DNA from: Clostridia bacterium
Lineage (GTDB): Bacteria > Bacillota_A > Clostridia > Oscillospirales > CAG-272
Assembly: GCA_017445115.1 (NCBI GenBank)
Contig: JAFSUU010000101.1
Span: 1-64,000 of the forward strand
Length of the DNA: 64,000 nucleotides
Direction of reading: 5' to 3'
The notes beneath the pieces were generated by a model that saw only the letters and a program-made list of their open reading frames with translations, did not search any database and was not told the DNA's origin. Both the position numbers and the translations under genes were made by a program. Below are positions 1 through 8,229 of the stretch, one piece after another. Every line of letters starts with the position of its first letter. The first letter of the stretch is position 1.

Positions 1-174
1 ATCGGGCAAAATATCTTCCGGCTCTGTATATTCCGGCAATTCTTCTTCATACAGAGTTTCTTCTGTCTCTTCTTCCGTCCCGTTTATCATGCCGTCCAGC
101 GCACCCACGGGCACTACTTCAATGAACATTATGACAGACAGTATAAGCGCTAACAGTTTAAATGCTTTGCTCAT
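1..174 (-). CDS. Secreted protein, N-terminal fragment (cut by window edge)
   Basis: Only the first 58 codons are inside the window. The start ATG at 174 follows a good ribosome binding site (GGAGG, 6 nt spacing). The N-terminus MSKAFKLLALILSVIMFIEV is a typical signal peptide: a lysine, then a hydrophobic core, with likely cleavage near VVPVGALDG. The mature part that follows is strongly acidic and rich in Glu and Thr (NGTEEETEETLYEEELPEYT), a common linker composition in extracellular Firmicute proteins. The family cannot be named from this piece. It has its own sigma-A promoter at 244-272. Confidence 0.75.
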   Translation of the reverse strand, partial: MSKAFKLLALILSVIMFIEVVPVGALDGMINGTEEETEETLYEEELPEYTEPEDILPD

Positions 175-243
175 AATTTCCTCCGACTTATATTTTATTG
201 ATTAGTCACTGATAAACATATTTATTAATTATATCTATTTATT

Positions 244-272
244 AGTTTAACCTAAACAGGCTTTTCTGTCAA
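244..272 (-). promoter_or_regulatory. Sigma-A promoter for the secreted protein at 1-174
   Basis: On the minus strand, TTGACA (267-272) and TAAACT (244-249) are separated by exactly 17 bp. It lies about 70 bp upstream of the start codon of the partial gene. Confidence 0.6.
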
Positions 273-303
273 CATTCGTAACAGAAAATGATGTTATAAC
301 GTG

Positions 304-333
304 AGAACGACGGGTCGTACGCCCCGTCGTTCT
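304..333 (-). terminator. Hairpin downstream of the SPFH gene
   Basis: AGAACGACGGG pairs with CCCGTCGTTCT around an 8-nt loop, 30 bp beyond the stop of the SPFH gene. There is no strong T-run on the minus strand, so it may be an inefficient terminator or only an mRNA-end hairpin. Confidence 0.45.
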
Positions 334-363
334 ATTAATAATAAGGAAGGAAATCTGAAACTG

Positions 364-1173
364 TCAATTCGCTTCTTCCATCAGGCCGTCGAGGCCGATG
401 AATGTTGACGCGCCGCCGGTGACCTTAGGCAGTACGCCGTCCCATTTTTCGAGCTTCTTGTAGTTGATGACGTTCTCGGTGATCGATTCGCTGATGATGC
501 GGTTCGCGTCCGCTTCCGCCTGAGCTTTGATCCTTATCGTCTCAGCCTCTGCTTCCGCATTGGTGATCGCGGTCTGCTTCTCTGTTTCAGCCTTGAGGAG
601 CTTCTGCTGTGCTACCTGCTTTTCTTCGATAGCCGTGATGAACGCTTCGGAGAAATCGAAGTTGATTATGTTGACGTCTGTGACGTACAGGCCGATGTCG
701 TTGAGTTTTTCATTGAGCCCGGTCACAAGTCCGTCGGAGATCAGCGCGCGGTTTGTGACGCTCTGTTCTGCGGTGTACTGAGCCGTGATCGCTTTGAGCA
801 CTTCGTTCACCGCGGGTGTGACGAGGACTGTCTCGTAGTTAGCGCCTATGTTCTTGTAAATGCTGTAGGATTTCGAAGTGTCGACGCGGTAGTTGATCGC
901 GAGAGTCGTCATGACGCTCTGAAGGTCTTTTGAAAACGCTTCCGTCTGTACTTCGAGTTTTACGATCCTGTTGTCGATCTCAACGCACTGCTGAATGAAA
1001 GGAATTTTGAAATGTACGCCTTCCTGAAGGACTGTCTCGTTGACTTTACCGAGCGTTACAAGGACGCCGGTGTGTCCCGCGGAGACGACCGTGAAGCTGT
1101 TCGCAAGAACGATTATCAGCAAGACGATGATAACGACCGGCAGAACGATCTTCTTTGTGAGTTTGAATTTCAT
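364..1173 (-). CDS. SPFH/band-7 (prohibitin/HflC-like) membrane protein
   Basis: A 269-residue membrane-anchored SPFH-domain protein. One N-terminal membrane segment (about residues 8-30, VVIIVLLIIVLANSFTVVSA) is followed by the band-7 domain, including GHTGVLVTLGKVNETVLQEG and VEIDNRIVKLEV. A long charged coiled coil rich in Glu, Ala and Lys covers about residues 185-235. Family members oligomerise in membranes and act as scaffolds or protease modulators; the partner here is unknown. The start at 1173 was chosen because GGAGGT sits 7 nt upstream; an upstream ATG at 1200 lacks a site. Length is normal for single-gene prohibitin homologues. It is monocistronic with its own promoter. Confidence 0.88.
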   Translation of the reverse strand: MKFKLTKKIVLPVVIIVLLIIVLANSFTVVSAGHTGVLVTLGKVNETVLQEGVHFKIPFIQQCVEIDNRIVKLEVQTEAFSKDLQSVMTTLAINYRVDTSKSYSIYKNIGANYETVLVTPAVNEVLKAITAQYTAEQSVTNRALISDGLVTGLNEKLNDIGLYVTDVNIINFDFSEAFITAIEEKQVAQQKLLKAETEKQTAITNAEAEAETIRIKAQAEADANRIISESITENVINYKKLEKWDGVLPKVTGGASTFIGLDGLMEEAN

Positions 1174-1221
1174 TGCTTTTACCTCCGATTCTGGATGCAA
1201 ATAATATTATTGTACGAAAAA

Positions 1222-1250
1222 ATTTTAGCAGACTTGCGCTATTCTGTCAA
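1222..1250 (-). promoter_or_regulatory. Sigma-A promoter of the SPFH gene
   Basis: Minus-strand TTGACA (1245-1250), 17-bp spacer, TAAAAT (1222-1227), about 50 bp upstream of the chosen start. Confidence 0.75.
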
Positions 1251-1349
1251 GCGCTCTGATATAATAACGCCGCGCGCGCCGTTTTTCGCCGGAAAAAGAA
1301 CGGTTTTTAATTGATCATGGGAGGTCAATATTTTGCGTAACAGGTTGCT

Positions 1350-1378
1350 TTGACGGAACTAATGTGATAAAATAATTA
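1350..1378 (+). promoter_or_regulatory. Possible xpt promoter
   Basis: TTGACG (1350-1355), 17 bp, TAATTA (1373-1378). It would give a very short leader of about 20 nt, leaving no room for a purine riboswitch. The -10 match is only moderate. Confidence 0.4.
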
Positions 1379-1402
1379 TATATGGATTCGGAGGCGCGAA
1401 CA

Positions 1403-1975
1403 ATGAAATTGCTTGAAGATAGGATCATAAAAGACGGTGTTTTTCTCGGCAACGATATTCTTAAGGTTGACAGCTTTCTCAACCATCAGATAGATATTTC
1501 TCTGCTCGATGAAATGGGCAAAGAGTGGGCAAGGCTGTACGAGGGCTGCGGCGTAAACAAGATACTGACGATCGAGGCGTCCGGCATCGGGATCGCCTGC
1601 ATCGCCGCGAGATATTTCGGAAACTGCCCGGTCGTTTTCGCCAAGAAGGCGAAGACCTCCAATATGGGTGAGGATTTCTATACCGCGAAAGCGTATTCGT
1701 TCACTCACGGAAACGTAAACGATATCGTACTGTCGAAAAAATATCTCACAAAGGAAGACCGCGTGCTTATAATCGACGACTTTCTCGCCAACGGAGAGGC
1801 GCTCTTCGCGCTGATCTCGATCTGCAACAAAGCGGGCGCGTCAATAGCCGGAGCCGGAGTCGCCATCGAAAAATTGTATCAGGGCGGCGGCGACAAGGTC
1901 AGAGATATGGGAATCAGAGTCGAATCGCTTGCGAAGATCAAGAGAATGGAAGGCAAAGACATAGAGTTCTGTTAA
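1403..1975 (+). CDS. xpt: Xanthine phosphoribosyltransferase
   Basis: A 190-residue type I phosphoribosyltransferase that salvages xanthine to XMP using PRPP. Hallmarks are the Xpt-specific stretch DILKVDSFLNHQIDISLLDE near the N-terminus, TIEASGIGIACIAARYFG, and the PRPP-binding loop VLIIDDFLANGEA. The C-terminal AIEKLYQGGGDKVRDMGIRV also matches Xpt. Length is as expected. The start at 1403 is preceded by GGAGG with 8-nt spacing; the ATG at 1382 has no such site. No purine riboswitch is visible in the short upstream region. Its stop overlaps that of the convergent hydrolase gene at a shared TTAA (1972-1975). Confidence 0.95.
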   Translation: MKLLEDRIIKDGVFLGNDILKVDSFLNHQIDISLLDEMGKEWARLYEGCGVNKILTIEASGIGIACIAARYFGNCPVVFAKKAKTSNMGEDFYTAKAYSFTHGNVNDIVLSKKYLTKEDRVLIIDDFLANGEALFALISICNKAGASIAGAGVAIEKLYQGGGDKVRDMGIRVESLAKIKRMEGKDIEFC

Positions 1976-2439
1976 GGAGAGGCGAATATCAGACCGTCAG
2001 TCTTTATCGTCACGGTAAAGCACCCGGCGTCCGGATCGTCCTCTGTAAAGCAGAACAGGGCGCCGCAGGTCGGATCTATCCCGTATTTATAGACGATCCG
2101 GGCGAGATACAGATATTCTTCGAACGCCCCGTCTTCGGTGTCGACGCTGTCTATCGCATCGCCATCTGCGAATAAAAGCGCGCCGGACTCGTATACCGCG
2201 TCGTGCGCGCTCCGCTTCAGAACGCCGTCTGCCATACGGTTGAAAAGCATCGCCGCGACGCAGGTCTTCGTGAGATAGTTTTTCCCCGCAGTCTCCGCGG
2301 CAAGCGCTTTTGCGACGAGGGTAAGCTCGTCGTCGGTCAGCGACAGACTCAAGTATTTGTCCTTGTCGGCGGCATAGGCGGGAACGGCGGCTGCCAGCGC
2401 CAGAGCGAGTAATAATATAAATATGATAGCTTTTTTCAT
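1972..2439 (-). CDS. Secreted SleB/CwlJ-type cell wall hydrolase (hydrolase_2 fold), minimal form
   Basis: A 155-residue protein with an N-terminal signal peptide (MKKAIIFILLLALALAAAVP, cleavage after AYA). The rest resembles the SleB catalytic domain: ELTLVAKALAAETAG contains the expected catalytic Glu, followed by AAMLFNRMADG and a C-terminal DPTCGALFCFTEDD that corresponds to the family's DPT.GAL.F motif. Such enzymes are lytic transglycosylases for spore cortex or peptidoglycan. Unlike SleB it has no peptidoglycan-binding domain. No clear ribosome binding site precedes the ATG at 2439. It converges on xpt with a 4-bp overlap. The role in germination is an inference. Confidence 0.75.
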   Translation of the reverse strand: MKKAIIFILLLALALAAAVPAYAADKDKYLSLSLTDDELTLVAKALAAETAGKNYLTKTCVAAMLFNRMADGVLKRSAHDAVYESGALLFADGDAIDSVDTEDGAFEEYLYLARIVYKYGIDPTCGALFCFTEDDPDAGCFTVTIKTDGLIFASP

Positions 2440-2534
2440 AAGCTTATTATTTGCAGAAGCGGCTGCCTCACACCTGAATAAGTATTGAAAGTAATCTATT
2501 TTTTACATAAATCCGATATGAAAGGAGCATCGGT

Positions 2535-3587
2535 ATGACCGACAAGGAATTCAAAGCTGAGATAAAGAGCGGGCTTGAAGGCGGGTATCTAATTTTCGGC
2601 GAAGAAGAATATCTGAAGCGTCACCTCGTTGATACGGCTGTAAAATCGGTCGTCGGCGACGATGATTTTTCGGCGATCAACGCAGTCCGTACCGATGCGG
2701 ATTCGTACAGCGCCGCGTCGCTTGAAGACGCGATAGCAAACGTGCCGATGATGGCGGAAAAGTGCGTCGCGGTATGCGAAGTCAGACTTACTGATCTCAA
2801 GGAATCCGAAAAAGAGGCGATGTACGCGTCGCTGAAAACGCTTGAAAACAATCCTCAGTGCGTACTGCTCCTCGTCGTTCCCGCGGGATATTTCGAGGAC
2901 GCAAGCGCGAAGCGGGGCAAGGCTCCGGCAGTTCCCAAAAAGCTTGAGGCGCTCTTGAAACCTGTTTACGTTCCGTATCAGCCGTCACAGGTCTTAAAAG
3001 GCTGGGTGGAGCGGCATTTCCGCGCGGAAGAGCTGTCGGTCGATCCCGATACGCTGGGCTACTTTGTGTCGCTCTGCGGTCCGGATATGACGTCGCTCGT
3101 CAATGAGATAGACAAGGTGTCCTGCTACGTCAAATCGAAGGGGAGAACGAAAATATCTTCTTCCGACGTTGCGGCGGTCTGCACCGACAATACTGAGCTC
3201 GACGCGTTCGCGCTTTCCAACGCTGTTGTGAACGGCGACCGCGAGGGCGCGCTCGAAGCGCTTTGCGAGTGCCGCGACAACAAAGTGAAACCCACCGCGG
3301 TCATCGCGCGTATGACGTCGGAGTTTATGAATATGCTCTCCGTCGCCGCGTGCGTCAGAGCGGGGATGTATAAGCAGGAGATCTCAAAAAAGCTCGGACT
3401 TCACGAGTTCCGGGTCGGAAAGTATATGGAATCGGTGAGAGATACCGATATCGAGTCGATCAGAGCGGTACTGGCGCGCTGTGTGGACGTCGAAGCGGCG
3501 CTGAAGAGTACGGCGACAGGATATGAACCGCTCGAAAAATTCGTGTGCACCATCCCGTCGAGAAAGACTGCGAGGGGATACAGATGA
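2535..3587 (+). CDS. holA: DNA polymerase III subunit delta
   Basis: A 350-residue clamp-loader delta subunit that opens the beta clamp during replication. The N-terminal AAA+-like part starts with GGYLIFGEEEYLKRHLVDT, as in HolA, followed by ANVPMMAEKCVAVCEV and a weak Walker-like region. The helical domain around residues 150-230 carries LGYFVSLCGPDMTSLVNEID, the most recognisable HolA stretch. The C-terminal collar domain follows with PTAVIARMTSEFMNMLSVAA. Length is typical. The stop overlaps the next start by 4 bp (ATGA at 3584), indicating translational coupling with the RNase M5-like gene. RBS AAAGGAGCA lies upstream of the start. Confidence 0.93.
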   Translation: MTDKEFKAEIKSGLEGGYLIFGEEEYLKRHLVDTAVKSVVGDDDFSAINAVRTDADSYSAASLEDAIANVPMMAEKCVAVCEVRLTDLKESEKEAMYASLKTLENNPQCVLLLVVPAGYFEDASAKRGKAPAVPKKLEALLKPVYVPYQPSQVLKGWVERHFRAEELSVDPDTLGYFVSLCGPDMTSLVNEIDKVSCYVKSKGRTKISSSDVAAVCTDNTELDAFALSNAVVNGDREGALEALCECRDNKVKPTAVIARMTSEFMNMLSVAACVRAGMYKQEISKKLGLHEFRVGKYMESVRDTDIESIRAVLARCVDVEAALKSTATGYEPLEKFVCTIPSRKTARGYR

Positions 3588-4213
3588 CTCCTAAGCTTGT
3601 GATACCGATACCGGTAATCGTCGAGGGAAAATACGACAAGATTAAGCTCACGTCGGTGATCGACGCCACGATCGTCACGACAGACGGGTTCGGGATATTC
3701 AAAAAGACGGAGAAGATCGCGCTCATTAAGAAGCTTTCCGAGCGCGGAGTTGTCCTCCTCTGCGACAGCGACGGCGCGGGCGGCGTTATCAGACGCCGCA
3801 TCATGGACTCCGTTCCGAAGGATAAGATATATAATCTTTATATCCCTAAAATAGAAGGAAAAGAAAGGCGAAAAAAGGCGCCGTCAAAGGAAGGAACTCT
3901 CGGCGTCGAGGGAATGGACGAGGAGCTTCTTCGGGAAATGTTTTCTTCACTTGCGTCGAGGCTCGGAATCGACACTGCGACGGGAGACGTAGGTGAAGTA
4001 AAGCGCCGCGAGCCGGTCACAAAGGCGGATCTTTACGAATACGGCCTCACGGGCGGGCATGAGAGCGCCGCGCTCCGCGACAGGCTTTGCAAAGCGTACG
4101 GCCTGCCGGACGGCATGACGCCGAACGCGCTTCTCGGCGCGCTGAACATTCTTACCGATAAGGCGGGCTTTACCGAGTCTGCCGAAAAGCTGATAAACAA
4201 CACGGAGGCGTGA
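3584..4213 (+). CDS. rnmV: Toprim-domain protein, ribonuclease M5-like
   Basis: A 209-residue protein with an N-terminal Toprim fold: [19 protein letters not shown] supplies the catalytic-type Glu, and [16 protein letters not shown] supplies the DxD motif. A basic segment ([15 protein letters not shown] type, about residues 85-105) leads into the C-terminal RNase M5 domain, with [11 protein letters not shown] and [20 protein letters not shown]. RNase M5 trims 5S rRNA precursors with ribosomal protein L18. The start at 3584 overlaps the holA stop (ATGA) and has GAGGGG upstream. Some genomes label close homologues only as Toprim/DUF4093 proteins, so the exact substrate is inferred. Confidence 0.82.
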   Translation: MTPKLVIPIPVIVEGKYDKIKLTSVIDATIVTTDGFGIFKKTEKIALIKKLSERGVVLLCDSDGAGGVIRRRIMDSVPKDKIYNLYIPKIEGKERRKKAPSKEGTLGVEGMDEELLREMFSSLASRLGIDTATGDVGEVKRREPVTKADLYEYGLTGGHESAALRDRLCKAYGLPDGMTPNALLGALNILTDKAGFTESAEKLINNTEA

Positions 4214-4215
4214 AT

Positions 4216-6258
4216 ATGGGACGTTTTTTACCGGTGACACCCGATGAGGTGAGAGAACTCGGACGGGACGTCCCTGATTTTGTTTACGTCTGCGGCGACG
4301 CATACGTCGACCATCCGTCGTTCGGCGCCGCGATAATCTCAAGAGTTCTCGAAGCGGCGGGATTCGTCGTCGCGATGCTTCCTCAGCCGGATTACAAGTC
4401 GTGCGCCGATTTCAAAAAGTTCGGAAAGCCGCGCCTCGGTTTTCTCGTCTCGGCGGGGAACATCGACTCGATGGTAGCTCACTATACCGTTTCCAAAAAG
4501 AAAAGAGGAAACGATTATTACAGCCCGGGCGGAAAACCGGGCTACCGTCCCGACCGCGCCGTGATCGTCTACTGCAACCGCATCAGAGAGGCGTACGGAG
4601 ACGTCCCGATAATAATCGGAGGGCTTGAAGCGTCGCTCAGGCGTTTCGCCCATTACGATTACTGGGACAACAAGGTGCGCCGCTCGATACTCGTGGACAG
4701 CAGAGCGGACATACTCGAGTACGGCATGGGAGAAGCGACGATGCTCCGCGTCGCCGAGCTTCTCGACAAAGGAGTTCCGGTAAAGAAGATAAGGGACGTC
4801 AGAGGTACGGTCTATCTCGCCTCAAAGGGCGACAAGATCCATTACGAGCCCGCGTCCGGATACGACGGAGAACTTCCCGCCGGATACGATTACGACGAGC
4901 TTAAGACCGATAAAGCCGCTTACGCCGCCGCTTTCGCGGTGCAGTACCGCAATAACGACGCGATCACCGGCAAGACGATCGTGGAATACTACGGCGACCG
5001 TATGCTCGTTCAGAACCCGCCCATGCCTCCTCTCGAGACGGAGGAGCTCGACCGCGTATACGCGCTGCCTTATGCGAGGGATTACCATCCGATGTACGAA
5101 AAGGACGGCGGGATCCCGGCGATACAGGAGGTCAAATTCTCGATCACCCACAACAGAGGATGCTTCGGAGAGTGCAATTTCTGCGCGCTGACCTTCCACC
5201 AGGGAAGGAGCGTCAGAGCGAGGAGCATCGAGTCGGTGGTATCCGAGGCGGAGCTTATCTCAAAAATGCCCGACTTCAAAGGATATATCCACGACGTCGG
5301 CGGTCCGACGGCGAACTTCCGCCATCCCGCCTGCAAAAAGCAGCTGAAACACGGCGTCTGCACGGACAGAAGATGTCTTTTCCCCGAGCCGTGCCCGAAT
5401 ATCGACGCGGATCACTCTGAATACGTGGAGCTGCTCGACAGAGTGTCAGCTCTCCCGGGCATCAAAAAGGTGTTCATCCGATCCGGAATAAGATACGACT
5501 ATATGCTCGCCGACCGCGACGGTACGTTTTTCAAAAAACTCGTCACGGAGCACACGAGCGGACAGCTCAAAGTTGCGCCGGAGCACTGCACCGACCACGT
5601 GCTCGCGTGCATGGGCAAGCCGAAAATCTCGGTGTACGACAAATTCAGAAAGAGATTCTTTGAGATAAGCCGCAAAGCGGGGCTTGAACAGTTCCTCGTG
5701 CCCTATCTCATGTCGAGCCACCCCGGAAGCAGGCTCGAGGACGCGGTGGAGCTCGCGCTTTATATGAAAAAGATCGGTCTCAACCCGGAACAGGTCCAGG
5801 ACTTCTATCCGACGCCCGGTACGGCGTCCACCGTGATGTATTATACGGGCATAGATCCGCTTACCGGTAAAGAGGTGTACTGTCCGACAGATTACCGCGA
5901 AAAACAGCTCCAGAGAGCTCTCCTGCAGTATTACAAGCGCGAGAATGCGCCTCTCGTGCGCGAAGCGCTCATAAGATGCCACAGGGAAGACTTGATAGGC
6001 TACGGGCCCGACTGTCTCGTACGTCCCGAAAAAGACGGCATGCGGCAGGGAGCAAAGAATGCCCCGAAAGACTCCGGGAACGCAAAGAAAAAAGAAACGT
6101 TCGTCAGAAAAGAGGGTTGGGCAAAACCCGCGAAAAAGAAAAATACCGGCGGCGGAAAGGGAAAAGCGTCGCCGAAAGGAATTTCCGATCACAGGATCAT
6201 AAAAGAATCCGACCTCAAAAAGCCGCACAAAACTTCGAGAAAAAAAGGCGGCAGATAA
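4216..6258 (+). CDS. ygiQ: YgiQ family radical SAM protein
   Basis: A 680-residue radical-SAM protein of the YgiQ family. The N-terminal region has [14 protein letters not shown] and the conserved [17 protein letters not shown]. The radical-SAM cluster motif is [20 protein letters not shown], giving CxxxCxxC near residue 325, followed by [14 protein letters not shown] with additional cysteines. A Lys-rich, low-complexity tail (about residues 620-680) is poorly conserved in the family. The reaction is not established for the family. ATG at 4216 is preferred over GTG at 4210 because GGAGG at 4204-4208 gives 7-nt spacing to it. It ends the holA-rnmV-ygiQ operon, with a terminator right after the stop. 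Confidence 0.92.
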   Translation: MGRFLPVTPDEVRELGRDVPDFVYVCGDAYVDHPSFGAAIISRVLEAAGFVVAMLPQPDYKSCADFKKFGKPRLGFLVSAGNIDSMVAHYTVSKKKRGNDYYSPGGKPGYRPDRAVIVYCNRIREAYGDVPIIIGGLEASLRRFAHYDYWDNKVRRSILVDSRADILEYGMGEATMLRVAELLDKGVPVKKIRDVRGTVYLASKGDKIHYEPASGYDGELPAGYDYDELKTDKAAYAAAFAVQYRNNDAITGKTIVEYYGDRMLVQNPPMPPLETEELDRVYALPYARDYHPMYEKDGGIPAIQEVKFSITHNRGCFGECNFCALTFHQGRSVRARSIESVVSEAELISKMPDFKGYIHDVGGPTANFRHPACKKQLKHGVCTDRRCLFPEPCPNIDADHSEYVELLDRVSALPGIKKVFIRSGIRYDYMLADRDGTFFKKLVTEHTSGQLKVAPEHCTDHVLACMGKPKISVYDKFRKRFFEISRKAGLEQFLVPYLMSSHPGSRLEDAVELALYMKKIGLNPEQVQDFYPTPGTASTVMYYTGIDPLTGKEVYCPTDYREKQLQRALLQYYKRENAPLVREALIRCHREDLIGYGPDCLVRPEKDGMRQGAKNAPKDSGNAKKKETFVRKEGWAKPAKKKNTGGGKGKASPKGISDHRIIKESDLKKPHKTSRKKGGR

Positions 6259-6264
6259 AAAATT

Positions 6265-6309
6265 ACCGCGAAAGAGAAAAGTATTTTTCCTTTCGCGGTT
6301 TTTTATTTT
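6265..6309 (+). terminator. Rho-independent terminator of the holA-rnmV-ygiQ operon
   Basis: ACCGCGAAAG pairs perfectly with CTTTCGCGGT (6265-6274 and 6290-6299), followed by TTTTTATTTTT. Confidence 0.9.
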
Positions 6310-6930
6310 TCGCGGATTAAAAATCCCGGAAAGTGAATATACTAATATCGGGTAAAGAGACAAGCGCCCTTTACCCGAACGAAGCAGCTCCGATTGGATG
6401 TTTTTGCGCCTGTTTTTTGGCAAAAATCCGTGACCACGCCGGGCGGATATGGCGAAATTATGACGCAAAATAACATTTTCGGAGCTGTTTTGTTCCTTTG
6501 GCAAACCGTAAAAAAGAGGAAAAAATCACCAATCATAAAAGGCGTTCGTCGGGAAATAGCGGTCGGAAATTGTATAATTTTTTGTCAAGAGCTTTTTGTA
6601 ATAATATTATTTTCTACTTTCATACATTTGCCGTTTGACTCTACCGGCGAGAGAATTTTGCTTTTTCTACAGTTAGAAGCGTGCCTATCTTCAAAAAAAG
6701 CCCTGCTCGGAGTGAGTTTTCAGTGTTTTCAACAGGGTTTTCTACATATCGAAAAGTTTTGAATTGCGATTTTGAAACTGCGCGTGCCGAAAATGTTCAT
6801 TTTAACTTTTTTGTATATAATTCATAAAACAAGTCTAAAAACCAAATCAATCTGTCATTTTATGGTATGAATACGGTTTTGAATATAATGCAGATGCATA
6901 ATTCGGCATTCGAAGCGCTTCGTTATTCAA
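6310..6930. other. Gene-free AT-rich interval
   Basis: No convincing coding sequence on either strand. The visible structure is limited to a GGGTAAAG/CTTTACCC hairpin (about 6351-6378) and three related 9-mers (TTTTCTACA at 6663, TTTTCAACA at 6726, TTTTCTACA at 6738). There is also a weak minus-strand hairpin (CCCTGTT/AGCAGGG, about 6699-6737) followed by a T-run. The interval is clearly more AT-rich than the flanking genes. Confidence 0.5.
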
Positions 6931-6933
6931 ATG

Positions 6934-6971
6934 TAAAAAATCCCCGCTTTTCGTCGAAAAGCGGGGATAAA
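6934..6971 (-). terminator. Rho-independent terminator of the polysaccharide deacetylase gene
   Basis: TCCCCGCTTTTC and GAAAAGCGGGGA form a perfect 12-bp stem around a 3-nt loop (6941-6967). On the minus strand TTTTTT follows; the plus-strand side is followed only by TAAAAA. Confidence 0.88.
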
Positions 6972-6991
6972 AACCGTTATTTGTCGCCGGA

Positions 6992-7963
6992 TCACGGTAT
7001 CAGATACGAAAATCCGGTCTTTTGTATGCCGCGGAACACTCTTATCCTCGGCAGCTCGTAAACGGAGAATCCTTCGGTCGAGGTGCGATTTACCGTGGTG
7101 TACGCGAAATCGTAATAATCCTTTACAACTTCGACGACGGAGTCGTTGACCGCGCCGGTCGGATAGCAGAGCGCTTTAACCTCTCTTCCGGTCAGCTCCT
7201 CGAGTCTTGCATTTGATCTTTCGAATTCCTGCTTCATCTCTTCGTCGGAGAGCCCTGTGAGCGCTCTGTGGGACGCGGTGTGCGACTGAAAGCTCACAAG
7301 TCCGCTCGCTGCCATCTCCCTTATCATATCCTCGGTGAGATACCCTGCGCCGTTGATATAGTCGGTTATCATAAACACGGTGACTTTGACGTTGTACTCT
7401 TTTATGATCGGGAACATCTCGGTATAGTTGTCGACGTAGCCGTCGTCGAAGGTCATGATGACCGTCTTCTGATCTGAATAGCCGAACTCGTCGGCGAAGA
7501 TGAAGGTGTAGCCTTTTTCGATCAGCGCCGTTATGTGACATCTCAGCTCGTAAGGTCTTACGAAAAGGCTTTCAAGCTCGGTGTACGGCTCGTCGAGTAT
7601 AAGGTGATACATCGCGGCGACGGGAGCGATGCCGTTGCCGGTCGGAACGTAAGGGGACGGACCGGGCTGAGGAACGGGGTCGGGGATGGGCTCCGGTATC
7701 GGTTCGGGCTCCGTCTCTGTCTCGGTCTCAGTCTCCGTCTCGGTCTCTGTCTCGGTTTCCGTTTCGGTCTCGATTTCAGTCTCCGTCTCGGTTTCGGTTT
7801 CGGTCGACTCCACCGTATCCCAGATCAGCTTCGTCTCCGTTTCGCTCTCGCTGTCGAACGGTGACGGAAGGCCGGGGGAGTTCTCTCTGCCGCACGAAAA
7901 GAGCGATGTGACAAGCGATAATATGAAAATGACAGATAGCACGTTTATGATAAGCCGTCGCAT
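6992..7963 (-). CDS. Polysaccharide deacetylase lipoprotein (NodB domain, carbohydrate esterase 4)
   Basis: A 323-residue lipoprotein. The signal peptide ends in the lipobox LFSC (Cys24). A low-complexity linker follows, with about 25 alternating Glu-Thr pairs and then Pro-rich PEPIPEPIPDPVPQPGPSP, which should hold the catalytic domain away from the membrane. The NodB domain (about residues 120-323) has the metal motifs TFDDGY and HTASH, plus CYPTG in place of the RxPY motif. Family members N- or O-deacetylate peptidoglycan, chitin or xylan; the substrate here is unknown. The ATG at 7963 has GAGG upstream and was preferred over a GTG two codons earlier. It is a single-gene unit. Confidence 0.9.
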   Translation of the reverse strand: MRRLIINVLSVIFILSLVTSLFSCGRENSPGLPSPFDSESETETKLIWDTVESTETETETETEIETETETETETETETETETETEPEPIPEPIPDPVPQPGPSPYVPTGNGIAPVAAMYHLILDEPYTELESLFVRPYELRCHITALIEKGYTFIFADEFGYSDQKTVIMTFDDGYVDNYTEMFPIIKEYNVKVTVFMITDYINGAGYLTEDMIREMAASGLVSFQSHTASHRALTGLSDEEMKQEFERSNARLEELTGREVKALCYPTGAVNDSVVEVVKDYYDFAYTTVNRTSTEGFSVYELPRIRVFRGIQKTGFSYLIP

Positions 7964-7994
7964 AAGCACCTCTATATTGTCTTTGTTAAATACT

Positions 7995-8023
7995 ATTATA
8001 CAATATATACGACATTATGTCAA
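7995..8023 (-). promoter_or_regulatory. Sigma-A promoter of the polysaccharide deacetylase gene
   Basis: Minus-strand TTGACA (8018-8023), 17-bp spacer, TATAAT (7995-8000): a perfect consensus match. Confidence 0.9.
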
Positions 8024-8087
8024 CAAACGTTTTCACTGTCCATTAGATTTTGTAATGAATATTTAAAAGTTATATTATGAATAATAA

Positions 8088-8116
8088 TTGACAAACAAAA
8101 AGAATAATAGTAAAAT
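8088..8116 (+). promoter_or_regulatory. Sigma-A promoter of the giant surface protein gene
   Basis: TTGACA (8088-8093), 17 bp, TAAAAT (8111-8116). Transcription would start near 8123 and give a leader of about 105 nt. Confidence 0.85.
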
Positions 8117-8137
8117 ATGAATGTGAATAACAAGGCG

Positions 8138-8218
8138 GTACGGCGAGGCAGTTGATGCTGCCGCATCTTCGATGCCGCGCCGTGAATTATTCGTTGACGG
8201 TTCTTTTCAAAGCCGTAC
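8138..8218 (+). promoter_or_regulatory. Structured 5' leader of the surface protein mRNA
   Basis: GTACGGC (8138-8144) can pair with GCCGTAC (8212-8218), closing a multibranch structure. Inside are GGCAG/CTGCC around a 6-nt loop and CCGT/ACGG. The ribosome binding site AGGAGGGG starts two bases after the closing stem. No known riboswitch class was recognised, so this is a structural observation only. Confidence 0.4.
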
Positions 8219-8229
8219 AGGAGGGGAAA

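Noticed and set aside
1251..1402. Purine riboswitch before xpt
   Set aside because: No purine aptamer core or paired loops found, and the likely promoter leaves only a very short leader.
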